In this document: in pieces, positions 27,594-35,513 of the stretch
Layout of the letters: the number at the start of each line of letters is the position of its first letter
Position numbering within the stretch: position 1 is the first letter of the stretch
Assembly (NCBI GenBank): GCA_003212795.1
Contig: QCOV01000003.1
Coordinates: forward strand, 137,001-201,000
Source of the DNA: OCS116 cluster bacterium AG-435-F03
Lineage (GTDB): Bacteria > Pseudomonadota > Alphaproteobacteria > MED-G09
DNA length: 64,000 bases
Direction of reading: 5' to 3'
Notes under the pieces: generated by a model
The model's input: the letters and a program-made list of their open reading frames with translations, nothing else
Databases searched by the model: none
What the model was told of the DNA's origin: nothing
Program-made: the position numbers and the translations under genes

Positions 27594-29228
27594 TTACTCC
27601 TTAACTCCAAAATTCTTTCCAGCCACATGATTGCCAGCAAGATAGCCGTAAGTTAATGCTGGACCAAGTGTTCCTCCTGCCCCCGCATAAACCGACCCAG
27701 TGCTTCCAGCCATCGCATTTCCTACAGTATAAAGACCATCAATAATATTCCCCGATGCAGAAAATACTCTTCCAAATTCATCTGTTTTCATTCCACCATT
27801 AGTTCCTAAAGCCCCAATATCTATTTCTACTGCATAAAATGGAGCCTTCTCAACTGTACCAAGAGTTGTATAAACTCCTGATTGTGATCTATCACCATAA
27901 AATGAGTCGTACTCACTCTTTCCTCTTCCAAAATCTAGATCATTTCCAGTTTCGACATATTTATTAAAAGTATCTAATGTTAAATTTAGTGAATCTTTAT
28001 CGATTTCTAGTTTTTGTGCCAAATCGCTAATACTGTCTGCTTTAATAAACCAATCAGGATCTTCAGTTCCTGGAAAAATATTCACAAATGGGTATTTTTC
28101 TCTGAAATTTGAATCAAAAATTATCCAAGAAGGAAGATTGGGGTAGCCATACTCATTAGGATCAAAAAAATGAAATGCGCCAGCCAAGGCAGAATAATTA
28201 GTTGCCTCATTACAAAATCTTTTTCCAGATTTATTAACCATTAATGTATGAGGTAATGTTCTTTCAATTAAAATTGGTGATGATTTTTGATTACCTTCTT
28301 CCCAATTATCATTTGGTACAGACAAAACAGGTGACCACCAAGCACTCGTCATATTTCCAAGCGATGCTCCGACTTCTTGAGCCAATAATAGACCATCCCC
28401 ATCATTACCAGGAGGTGATGCAGGTGCATTCAAAGGGCCTCTTAAAAAATTGTTAACCAACTCATCATTCCATTCAAAACCTCCTGTTGCTATTATCACT
28501 CCTCTATTGGCAAAAACTTCTTTTGCTTCACCATTTTCTTCAATTTCAACACCAATAATCCTATTATTATCTTTGATTAATTTTCTAGTATGAACATTCA
28601 GTTCAGGTTCAATATCTCTATCTAAGCATCCTTTTAAAAGTGCTCCCACTAGAGCCTGTCCCATTCCTCTTGAATCCTTTGATATTCTATCAGTCATTAT
28701 TTCCTCATCAACAACTCCTGTTCCTCCACCCAATGGTGTTTCCCCAAGAGTCATTGGAATAGGCATTCCATTGTTTCGCACTTTACTTGCCCAATCTCCT
28801 AAGTTTGAATAATCAAATAATTGGTTATCTAAAGCCCTGCCACCCCCTAAAATTGCTCCTGGTCTATCTAAGTAATAATCTGGATAACCATCCAAAACAT
28901 AAAAACTTGCGTCAGTTTTTTCTTCAATAAAGTCAATTGCTGCTGAACAATTATCAATAAATGATTCCAGACGATTAGAGTCTATTTCACCATTTGATAA
29001 AGACATGAAATAATCTATTGCCATAGATCTATCATCTTTGATGCCTATTTTTTTCATGTGGCTATTCATTGGAGCCCAAATAATACCTCCAGAAATACCA
29101 GCAGTACCTCCAACTAAGTTTTGTTTCTCAAATAAACCAACTGATAAACCATTCTCATGAGCTGCTATAGCTGCAGTCATTCCGCTAGCGCCAGCGCCAA
29201 GAATTATGACATCATAAGTATTTTGCAT
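27594..29228 (-). CDS. FAD-dependent oxidoreductase, 3-ketosteroid dehydrogenase-like
   Basis: A 544-residue flavoprotein of the fumarate-reductase/3-ketosteroid-delta1-dehydrogenase superfamily. The dinucleotide motif VIILGAGASGMTAAIAA (8-24) is followed by GGTAGISGGIIWAPMN, the ATGGFEWN segment, RFCNEATNYS, and the C-terminal GLYTVGNAMAGSTGSVYAGA with GTLGPALTYGYLAG, the pattern of KstD-like enzymes. It probably introduces a double bond next to a ketone in a cyclic substrate. It is first in an operon with the NmrA-like protein and P450, divergent from the SDR-crotonase-Rieske operon. Steroid use is not established. Confidence 0.85.
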   Translation of the reverse strand: MQNTYDVIILGAGASGMTAAIAAHENGLSVGLFEKQNLVGGTAGISGGIIWAPMNSHMKKIGIKDDRSMAIDYFMSLSNGEIDSNRLESFIDNCSAAIDFIEEKTDASFYVLDGYPDYYLDRPGAILGGGRALDNQLFDYSNLGDWASKVRNNGMPIPMTLGETPLGGGTGVVDEEIMTDRISKDSRGMGQALVGALLKGCLDRDIEPELNVHTRKLIKDNNRIIGVEIEENGEAKEVFANRGVIIATGGFEWNDELVNNFLRGPLNAPASPPGNDGDGLLLAQEVGASLGNMTSAWWSPVLSVPNDNWEEGNQKSSPILIERTLPHTLMVNKSGKRFCNEATNYSALAGAFHFFDPNEYGYPNLPSWIIFDSNFREKYPFVNIFPGTEDPDWFIKADSISDLAQKLEIDKDSLNLTLDTFNKYVETGNDLDFGRGKSEYDSFYGDRSQSGVYTTLGTVEKAPFYAVEIDIGALGTNGGMKTDEFGRVFSASGNIIDGLYTVGNAMAGSTGSVYAGAGGTLGPALTYGYLAGNHVAGKNFGVKE

Positions 29229-29348
29229 ATTATTAAAGACCCTAAATAAAGATAAGCATTTTAGCTATATAAAATTCCTTAGCAATTATTAAATGTTGAA
29301 TTTTTTAAAAGTATCGTGTTTCAATATAAGAATATATGGGGAGATATC

Positions 29349-30137
29349 ATGGATTTAGGAATTAAAGGTAAAAAAGCTATCATTAATGGTGGTAGTGCTG
29401 GGATGGGGAAAGGAAGCGCACTTGCATTAGCTAAAGAAGGTGTTGACCTTTTTATATCTGCAAGAGGAGAGAAACGACTACTCGAAACATGTGAGGAAAT
29501 TGAAAAAAAGACAGGTGTAATTGTTAAATCCATTGTAGCTGATCATAGTTCAGATGAAGGAAGAGAAAAAATTTTATCTTCTTGTCCAGATCCCGATATA
29601 TTAGTTGGAACATGTACTCCACCACCTTTTACATATAGTTATGAGGAAGTTTCTACAGAGGAATGGAGGCAGACTCTTGATGTATCGCTTCTTAGTCCGG
29701 TAGAGTTTATGAAAGCAATTATTCCGGGTATGGTTGAGAGAAAGTGGGGAAGAATAGTAAATATTGGTACTGGGGCAGCTAAAACACCTGCTGAAGTTAG
29801 AATATTATCTGGTCCGCCAAGGGCAGCCCTTGTTAATTACTCTGTGGCAGTTTCAAAAAAGGTTGCTAAACATAATGTTGTTATCAATAACATCCTTCCA
29901 GGAATGCATCATACAGCAAGTATTGCAGATAGATATAATAAGCTAGCAGAAGAAAATGGTACTACATATGATGAAGAAATAGAAAAATTTGTTAATAACT
30001 GGAAAATACCAGCTAAAAAATTTGGATCATCTGATGACTTAGGATCTTTTGTAGCAATGTTTTGCAGTGAGCAAGCATCTTATGTAATTGGTCAAAGTTT
30101 AGTAATAGATGGCGGAATTGGAAATACAACTTTTTAA
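29349..30137 (+). CDS. SDR-family protein lacking the canonical Tyr/Lys
   Basis: A short-chain dehydrogenase/reductase fold of 262 residues beginning at ATG 29349, which has GGGGAG eight bases upstream; a further upstream ATG is less likely. The cofactor motif reads NGGSAGMGKG. The usual YxxxK is replaced by S154-x3-R158, and the NAG motif by GTCTPPP, as in a noncanonical FabG-like subgroup. The C-terminal VIGQSLVIDGGIGNTTF is typical SDR. It opens an operon with the crotonase, Rieske, ABM and two amidohydrolase genes. Activity as a dehydrogenase is uncertain. Confidence 0.82.
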   Translation: MDLGIKGKKAIINGGSAGMGKGSALALAKEGVDLFISARGEKRLLETCEEIEKKTGVIVKSIVADHSSDEGREKILSSCPDPDILVGTCTPPPFTYSYEEVSTEEWRQTLDVSLLSPVEFMKAIIPGMVERKWGRIVNIGTGAAKTPAEVRILSGPPRAALVNYSVAVSKKVAKHNVVINNILPGMHHTASIADRYNKLAEENGTTYDEEIEKFVNNWKIPAKKFGSSDDLGSFVAMFCSEQASYVIGQSLVIDGGIGNTTF

Positions 30138-30148
30138 TAGGATTAGAA

Positions 30149-30940
30149 ATGAGTGAAAAAACTTTAATTTTTGATATTCAAGATAATATTGCAACAATAA
30201 CAATGAATAAACCTGAGAGAAAGAATGCTCTTGATAAGGAAATGATTGATTTGTGGGTTAATGCTCTCGATGAATGCAGAGAAAACAAGGATATATCTGC
30301 GATTATTTTAACGGGTGCAGGTGATGCTTTTTGTGCAGGCGGTGATAAAGCTAACTTGGGAGCAAACAATAAAATAGACCCTCTTGAAACAAAAAATCAT
30401 TTTTGGGATCATTTTCAAAGAGTAGCAAAAAAAACAGCTGAAATTGAGAAGCCAATAATTGCAGCAGTAAATGGAATGGCTACAGGTGCGGGTATGGATA
30501 TGAGTTTGCATTGTGATATCAGATTTGCTGCAAAAAGTGCTTTTTTTAGAGCTTCCTATGCAGCCTTTGGTCTTGTACCTGGTAATGGTGGAACATATTT
30601 TCTTCCAAGAATAGTTGGCGCATCAAAAGCTTTAGAATTATTTTGGTCAACAGATATAGTGAAATCAGATGAGGCTCTAAGAATTGGGTTAGTGAATAAG
30701 GTCTTTGATGATGAAGTATTAATGAAAGAAACAGTAAAGTGGGTAAAAAATGTATTAGATCAAGCGCCAATTCCTGTAAGAGTTATTAAAAGATTGATTT
30801 ATCAAAATTTAAATATGGATTTATTATCTAGTCTTGATTTAATATCATCACATATGGCTTTTGCAAGAACGAGTGAAGATCATGCTGAAGCAATTAAAGC
30901 TAGTGAAGAAAAGAGAAAACCAGTTTTTAAAGGAAAATAG
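30149..30940 (+). CDS. Enoyl-CoA hydratase/isomerase family (crotonase) protein
   Basis: A 263-residue crotonase-fold enzyme acting on acyl-CoA. The N-terminal IATITMNKPERKNALD, the oxyanion-hole segment GAGDAFCAGGDKANLG (56-71) and NGMATGAGMDMSLHCD are clear. By hand alignment to rat enoyl-CoA hydratase, catalytic Glu144 is D117 and Glu164 is Y137, so ordinary hydration is doubtful; isomerase, decarboxylase, hydrolase or ring-opening activity are options within the superfamily. It lies 11 bases after the SDR and 14 before the Rieske gene. Confidence 0.88.
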   Translation: MSEKTLIFDIQDNIATITMNKPERKNALDKEMIDLWVNALDECRENKDISAIILTGAGDAFCAGGDKANLGANNKIDPLETKNHFWDHFQRVAKKTAEIEKPIIAAVNGMATGAGMDMSLHCDIRFAAKSAFFRASYAAFGLVPGNGGTYFLPRIVGASKALELFWSTDIVKSDEALRIGLVNKVFDDEVLMKETVKWVKNVLDQAPIPVRVIKRLIYQNLNMDLLSSLDLISSHMAFARTSEDHAEAIKASEEKRKPVFKGK

Positions 30941-30954
30941 TTTAGGATTTATCG

Positions 30955-32292
30955 ATGAGTGTTACTGATTTAGAATGGTATAAAAGCAATAGTCCATCTT
31001 GGAAAAACCCTGATCTTAAGGGATTGGATGTTGACGGTAGTAGATATCATTCGAAAGAATTTATGGATAAGGAATGGAATTATATGTGGCCAAAAGTTTG
31101 GTTACTTATGGGAAGAGAAGATGAAATTCCTAATCCTGGTGATTATCAAATGGAAGAATTTGGTAGAGAAAGTTTCTTAATGATTAGACAAAGTGATAAA
31201 AAAATCAGATCTTTTTACAATGTCTGTCAACACAGAGGGGCACGCCTAACATTTAACGATTTAGGAAGCACAGAAACATTTAAATGTCCTTATCATGGAT
31301 GGCAATGGCGAATAGATGGTGAATTAATCGAAGCTCAAGATGCGGAAGATTTTCCTGAAGGCAATCCTTGTGGAAAACTAAAATTAGAGGAAGTCAAAAC
31401 TGAAACATTTGCAGGATTCATTTGGATAAATATGGACAAAAATGCTTCTTCATTAAAAGAATGGCTTGGGCCTGTTTGGGATGATTGGGAAGCTTATGAA
31501 ATCCACAAATGGAAAAGATATGTTGCTCAAACAGTAAATGTTCCATGCAATTGGAAAATAATTCTTGATAACTTTAATGAATCTTATCATTTGCCAACTG
31601 TTCATGCTCCAGAAAGAGCAGTAACAAAAAGAAGAATGCCAAGTGGAGTTGATACAAGTTACCGCAGTACTCAATTTGATTTATCTGATGAAGGTCATAA
31701 TAGAATGATTATGAGGGCCGGTTATGGATCTATGCAAGAAGACGGTAAATTAGAAGATCCTCTTTATTCCGTTATGCAAGAATGGGGTATGGATCCTGAT
31801 GATTATTCAGGTAAAGGCTTAGAAACTCGTGAAGCCATACAAAAGGCAAAAAGAGATAATGGGCCTAAAAGAGGTTATACTCACTATAAGAATTTAAGAA
31901 ACGAACAACTTACTGATGCTTTTCATTACACACTATTCCCAAACTTTGCAGTTTCTCTTTGGGCTGATGGATTTCATTTTTTAAGAGCAAAGCCTCACCC
32001 CACTGATCCTGAGAAATGTGTATTTGATAACTGGTGGTATTCTAGTAATCCAGACAAGGAAAGCGCACCGGTTAGAACTACTATCGGTATATCTAAAAGA
32101 GGTGAGTATGCAGATAGAGACTTTTTTGAATTAGGTGAAAAGAGTTTGGGTCAAACTATTGACCAGGATACAGCAGTATTTATTCTTCAACAGCATGGGC
32201 TCCGATCGCGAGGTTTTAATAGAGCTTATTTTGCAGGACAAGAAAGACGTATAAGAAGATTTCATGAAATGATTGAAAGCTATTTTGAATAG
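30955..32292 (+). CDS. Rieske non-heme iron oxygenase, alpha subunit (module 2)
   Basis: A 445-residue alpha subunit closely similar to the one at 23514. The Rieske site is C91-x-H93 and C111-x2-H114; the iron site is DNFNESYHLPTVH with H212, H217 and bridging-position E209. The shared family insert (ETREAIQKAKRD, EQLTDAFHY, LFPN) is present. It is the third gene of a six-gene operon and follows the crotonase by 14 bases, which suggests it may act on a CoA thioester or on a product related to it. Electron-transfer partners must come from elsewhere. Confidence 0.9.
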   Translation: MSVTDLEWYKSNSPSWKNPDLKGLDVDGSRYHSKEFMDKEWNYMWPKVWLLMGREDEIPNPGDYQMEEFGRESFLMIRQSDKKIRSFYNVCQHRGARLTFNDLGSTETFKCPYHGWQWRIDGELIEAQDAEDFPEGNPCGKLKLEEVKTETFAGFIWINMDKNASSLKEWLGPVWDDWEAYEIHKWKRYVAQTVNVPCNWKIILDNFNESYHLPTVHAPERAVTKRRMPSGVDTSYRSTQFDLSDEGHNRMIMRAGYGSMQEDGKLEDPLYSVMQEWGMDPDDYSGKGLETREAIQKAKRDNGPKRGYTHYKNLRNEQLTDAFHYTLFPNFAVSLWADGFHFLRAKPHPTDPEKCVFDNWWYSSNPDKESAPVRTTIGISKRGEYADRDFFELGEKSLGQTIDQDTAVFILQQHGLRSRGFNRAYFAGQERRIRRFHEMIESYFE

Positions 32293-32301
32293 GAGGAGAA
32301 T

Positions 32302-32652
32302 ATGATTATTATTTCAGCAACATTAGATTTTGAGACCGAAGCTGATAGAGATAAAGCGGTATCTCTTACAAAAGACATACAAATGGCAACTCGCACGGAA
32401 GAGGAAGGTTGTATTAGTTATTGTTTTGCTGCAGATCCAGCGGTTGCAAATAGAATTCAAGTATATGAACTTTGGAAAGATGAAGAATCATTAGTAGCTC
32501 ATTTCTCTCATCATACATACCTTGAAATGGTTGAAGCACTCAATTCTGTAGGAATAAGAGAAACTGAAAATCAAATGTATTTAATTGACAAACATAAATC
32601 TGTTTATGATGAAGATGGCAATCCAAGAACAGTTCTATTTGCGGATGATTAA
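32302..32652 (+). CDS. ABM-domain (antibiotic biosynthesis monooxygenase-like) protein
   Basis: A 116-residue dimeric alpha-beta-barrel protein of the ABM family. The pattern SATLDFETEADRDKAVSL, TRTEEEGCISYCFA, IQVYELWKDEESLVAHFSH is typical. ABM proteins include cofactor-free monooxygenases, quinone-forming enzymes and proteins of unknown role. A strong AGGAGGAGA site lies just before the ATG. It sits between the Rieske and the amidohydrolase genes; a second ABM gene occurs at 38421 beside an MBL hydrolase. Confidence 0.82.
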   Translation: MIIISATLDFETEADRDKAVSLTKDIQMATRTEEEGCISYCFAADPAVANRIQVYELWKDEESLVAHFSHHTYLEMVEALNSVGIRETENQMYLIDKHKSVYDEDGNPRTVLFADD

Positions 32653-32657
32653 TTAAA

Positions 32658-33638
32658 ATGACAATAAATGTAATTGATACCCACGCACACATTGTTTTAG
32701 GCAAGGCTTTTGGTAAAGCAGGAAAATATGGTCCAGACACTGGGTTGGATGAAAATGGAACTCCATATTTTCGAATTGGCTCATATAAAATGAAACCTAT
32801 GCAATATGAGGGAACTATTTTCATGGAAAATAATTTGAGAATAGAAGCAATGGATAAATTGGGAATTGATTTACAACTCTTATCACCAAACCCGTTAACT
32901 ATGTTTCATAGGATCGAAGGTGACATAGCCAATGAATTTTGCAAAATTCATAATGACGCAATGGTAGAGTCAGTCCAAGAATATCCAGATAGACTTCTTG
33001 GATCAGCTACCCTTCCGATGCAAGATGTAGATGCTGCTTGTAAAGAGCTTGAGCGGGCTATTAATGAACTAGGCCTTGTTGCAGTCTCAACAGGGACTGA
33101 TTATCCATTTGGCCTTGATGATCCTAGACTAGATGACTTTTACAAAACTGTTGTAGATTTAAATGTGCCATTATTTTTACATCCTGCCTCTACTGGTGGT
33201 GCTGAAGGACCAGATGATTGGAGAATGGGAAGATATGATATGAGTATTATGCTTGGTTACGCTTATGAAGAAACCCTAGCAGTAGCTACACTTATAATTG
33301 GTGGTGTTTTGGATCGTCATCCTGATCTAGATATATGTATCTCTCATGGTGGTGGTGCAATGCCTTATTTAATAGAGCGTTTTTCTGAAATGTCTGAATT
33401 CCGAGATTGGGCCCCAGAAGGGGTACAAAAGAATGGATTTGTTAATGAACTTAAGCGTTTGTGGTTTGATGCCCATGTACATGGCGAGAAATCTCAGAAA
33501 ATGTTATTTGACTTAATTGGTGAGGATAGATTAGTTTATGGCACTAATTTTGGTGGATGGGATACACCGAAGAAGTTAGAAGATTTTGCTCCAAACCTTA
33601 CAAATAATGCAAAAAAGCTTCTTCGATTGAATAATTAA
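32658..33638 (+). CDS. Amidohydrolase 2 (ACMSD-like) family protein
   Basis: A TIM-barrel metal enzyme of the ACMSD/gamma-resorcylate-decarboxylase/LigW group, 326 residues. The metal motif DTHAHIV (H9, H11), FLHPAST and SHGGGAMPYLIERFSE are in place. Close to the C terminus, the usual metal-binding Asp (as in GTDYP) appears as Asn297 in VYGTNFGGWD. Family members decarboxylate aromatic or muconate-type acids without oxygen, or hydrolyse C-C or lactone bonds. It follows the ABM gene by 5 bases and precedes another amidohydrolase. Confidence 0.87.
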   Translation: MTINVIDTHAHIVLGKAFGKAGKYGPDTGLDENGTPYFRIGSYKMKPMQYEGTIFMENNLRIEAMDKLGIDLQLLSPNPLTMFHRIEGDIANEFCKIHNDAMVESVQEYPDRLLGSATLPMQDVDAACKELERAINELGLVAVSTGTDYPFGLDDPRLDDFYKTVVDLNVPLFLHPASTGGAEGPDDWRMGRYDMSIMLGYAYEETLAVATLIIGGVLDRHPDLDICISHGGGAMPYLIERFSEMSEFRDWAPEGVQKNGFVNELKRLWFDAHVHGEKSQKMLFDLIGEDRLVYGTNFGGWDTPKKLEDFAPNLTNNAKKLLRLNN

Positions 33639-33649
33639 AAGGTATAGGA

Positions 33650-34990
33650 ATGCTTATAACAAACATAAAATTGTTTGATGGAACTAGCGATAATCTAATT
33701 AAAGATTCTTCAATTTGGGTAGAAGATAATTTAATCCGTTATGCTGGACCTTCAAAGAAATTAAGGGATGTTCCAGATAACATCCAAACTATTGATGGAA
33801 ACGGATTATTCATAATGCCTGGGATGGTTGAAGCTCACGCCCATATTTCATACTCTAATAGTGGTCCCTTAGAATTAGATAAAGCTCCTGTCGAAGAATC
33901 TATGATTAAAACTATTGCGAATGCTCGATTGATGTTGGGGTCTGGTTTTACTTCAGCGATAAGTTTTGGTTCAGTTCACAAAATAGATGTCTTCTTAAAA
34001 GAAGCTATTGAAAGAGGGGAAATTCCCGGACCTCGCCTGCTTGCGGGAAGTAAAGATATATCTGCTACAGGAGGAAATTCAGATTTTTATCCTGATAATG
34101 TTCAGATAGTTCCAGAAGGTTTGGGTATGATAAGAAATGGTCCATGGGAGTTAAGAACTGCAGTAAGGCAATTATGGAAAAATGGTGCAGAAATAGTCAA
34201 GGTTATGATAGATGGAGAAATTATATCTCTTCAAGGTAGGCCAGGTGATTTAGGCTTCACAGATGAAGAAGTAGAGGTAATTGTTGATGAGGCACATAGA
34301 AAAAAAATGAGAGTTGCCTGTCACGCAAGATCTTCAGAGGCGGTTAAACAGGCTGTTAGAGCCGGTATTGACTTCATTGGTCATGCAAATTACATCGATG
34401 ATGAAGCACTTGATCTCCTTATAAAAAATAAAGATAAAGTTTTTGTTGGTCCCGCTATTGCTTGGGAAATTACTTTTCTAGAAAATTATAAAAATATGGG
34501 CTTTGATGAGAACAGCAGGGAAGTAATAGCTTATAGAAAAGAACTTGAAGAAACGATCATTTCTTACAAAAAGATGCAAGCTGCTGGTATTCGTATTCTT
34601 GTTGGAGGTGATTATGGACTCAACATTACCCCTCATGGCACATATGCAAAAGATCTAGAATATTATGTTACTCATTTTGGATTTACTAATGCAGAGGCAA
34701 TTCATTCTGCTACAAGATTAGGTGGATTAGCTATGCATCCAGATGGTTCTCTCGGAACTCTGGAGGAGGGAAAACTTGCTGACTTAGTTGTTATAGATGG
34801 CAATCCGTTAGAAGATATTACAGTTCTACAAGACCACGATCGTATTGTATCAGTTATGAAAGATGGTAAATTTTATAAAGATCTTTTAAACAACGATATC
34901 CCTTATGAAATTAGTGATGATCAATTAAGTCTCGCATTACAACCCTCATCAAAATCAAGAAGAAAAAATGTTAGGGTAGTTAAAAATTAA
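33650..34990 (+). CDS. Metal-dependent amidohydrolase (imidazolonepropionase/prolidase-like)
   Basis: A 446-residue amidohydrolase-1 family enzyme with an N-terminal beta-sandwich (TNIKLFDGTSDNLIKDSSI) and a TIM barrel. Metal ligands are suggested by AHAHISYS (H63, H65), the Lys in AEIVKVMIDGE, CHARS, IGHANYI and the Asp in LVGGDYGL; the C-terminal GTLEEGKLADLVVIDGNPLED is diagnostic. It probably hydrolyses a cyclic amide, lactam, lactone or imine made earlier in the pathway. It is the last gene of the SDR-to-amidohydrolase operon and abuts the convergent NTF2-like gene with no gap. Confidence 0.88.
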   Translation: MLITNIKLFDGTSDNLIKDSSIWVEDNLIRYAGPSKKLRDVPDNIQTIDGNGLFIMPGMVEAHAHISYSNSGPLELDKAPVEESMIKTIANARLMLGSGFTSAISFGSVHKIDVFLKEAIERGEIPGPRLLAGSKDISATGGNSDFYPDNVQIVPEGLGMIRNGPWELRTAVRQLWKNGAEIVKVMIDGEIISLQGRPGDLGFTDEEVEVIVDEAHRKKMRVACHARSSEAVKQAVRAGIDFIGHANYIDDEALDLLIKNKDKVFVGPAIAWEITFLENYKNMGFDENSREVIAYRKELEETIISYKKMQAAGIRILVGGDYGLNITPHGTYAKDLEYYVTHFGFTNAEAIHSATRLGGLAMHPDGSLGTLEEGKLADLVVIDGNPLEDITVLQDHDRIVSVMKDGKFYKDLLNNDIPYEISDDQLSLALQPSSKSRRKNVRVVKN

Positions 34991-35512
34991 TTAAGTTGGA
35001 TTATATCGATCTTTAGTATCATAAACTCTATCATCTTGCCGACCACCTCGAAAACAATCTGGTGCTGAATCAAAATAAGGTTCATGAGTTGGTTCAGTCC
35101 GAGACCAGTCTACGATTTCTGATCTGTAAACCATTTTCCAAATACCGTCTCTTTTCTCATAACGATCAAGATAGCGCCCCGAAATAAAAACATCATTTGT
35201 TTGGCCATCTTCATCAACTTTATGGTAAGCCTGGAAATAGACTTCGCCAAAAGCTTCATTCTCATTATCACCAAATTCTATCAAGACATTACCTATCATA
35301 TGATGATTAGCATGATGTTCCTTCAATGCATCCATACAGAATTGAGCAAATGTTGGTGCATCACTTTTTGTAAAACCATAATCGCACCAAGCACCATCAT
35401 GAAAAACAGATTTTAATAATTCTATATCTAATCTATCTAGCCCCCTCATATATTTACATGAGAGATCATAAATTTCTGATTTTGCGATTACTCTTTCTAA
35501 TGCTTCACTCAT
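34991..35512 (-). CDS. NTF2/SnoaL-like protein (second copy)
   Basis: A 173-residue SnoaL_4/NTF2-like protein, clearly related to the one at 24877. Both share a motif like SEIYDLSCKYMRGLDRLDIE near the N terminus and FISGRYLDRYEKRDGIWKM near residue 130. It is the third gene in an operon with the GPH carrier and a Rieske oxygenase (36928), so again it is coupled to an oxygenase. A partner subunit or dehydratase role is inferred. No catalytic residue can be assigned by eye. Confidence 0.82.
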   Translation of the reverse strand: MSEALERVIAKSEIYDLSCKYMRGLDRLDIELLKSVFHDGAWCDYGFTKSDAPTFAQFCMDALKEHHANHHMIGNVLIEFGDNENEAFGEVYFQAYHKVDEDGQTNDVFISGRYLDRYEKRDGIWKMVYRSEIVDWSRTEPTHEPYFDSAPDCFRGGRQDDRVYDTKDRYNPT

Positions 35513-35513
35513 T

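Noticed and set aside
26683-29228. Steroid degradation gene set
   Set aside because: The KstD-like flavoprotein, P450 and Rieske enzymes are suggestive, but no steroid ring-cleavage (HsaC-type) or side-chain genes are seen in the window.
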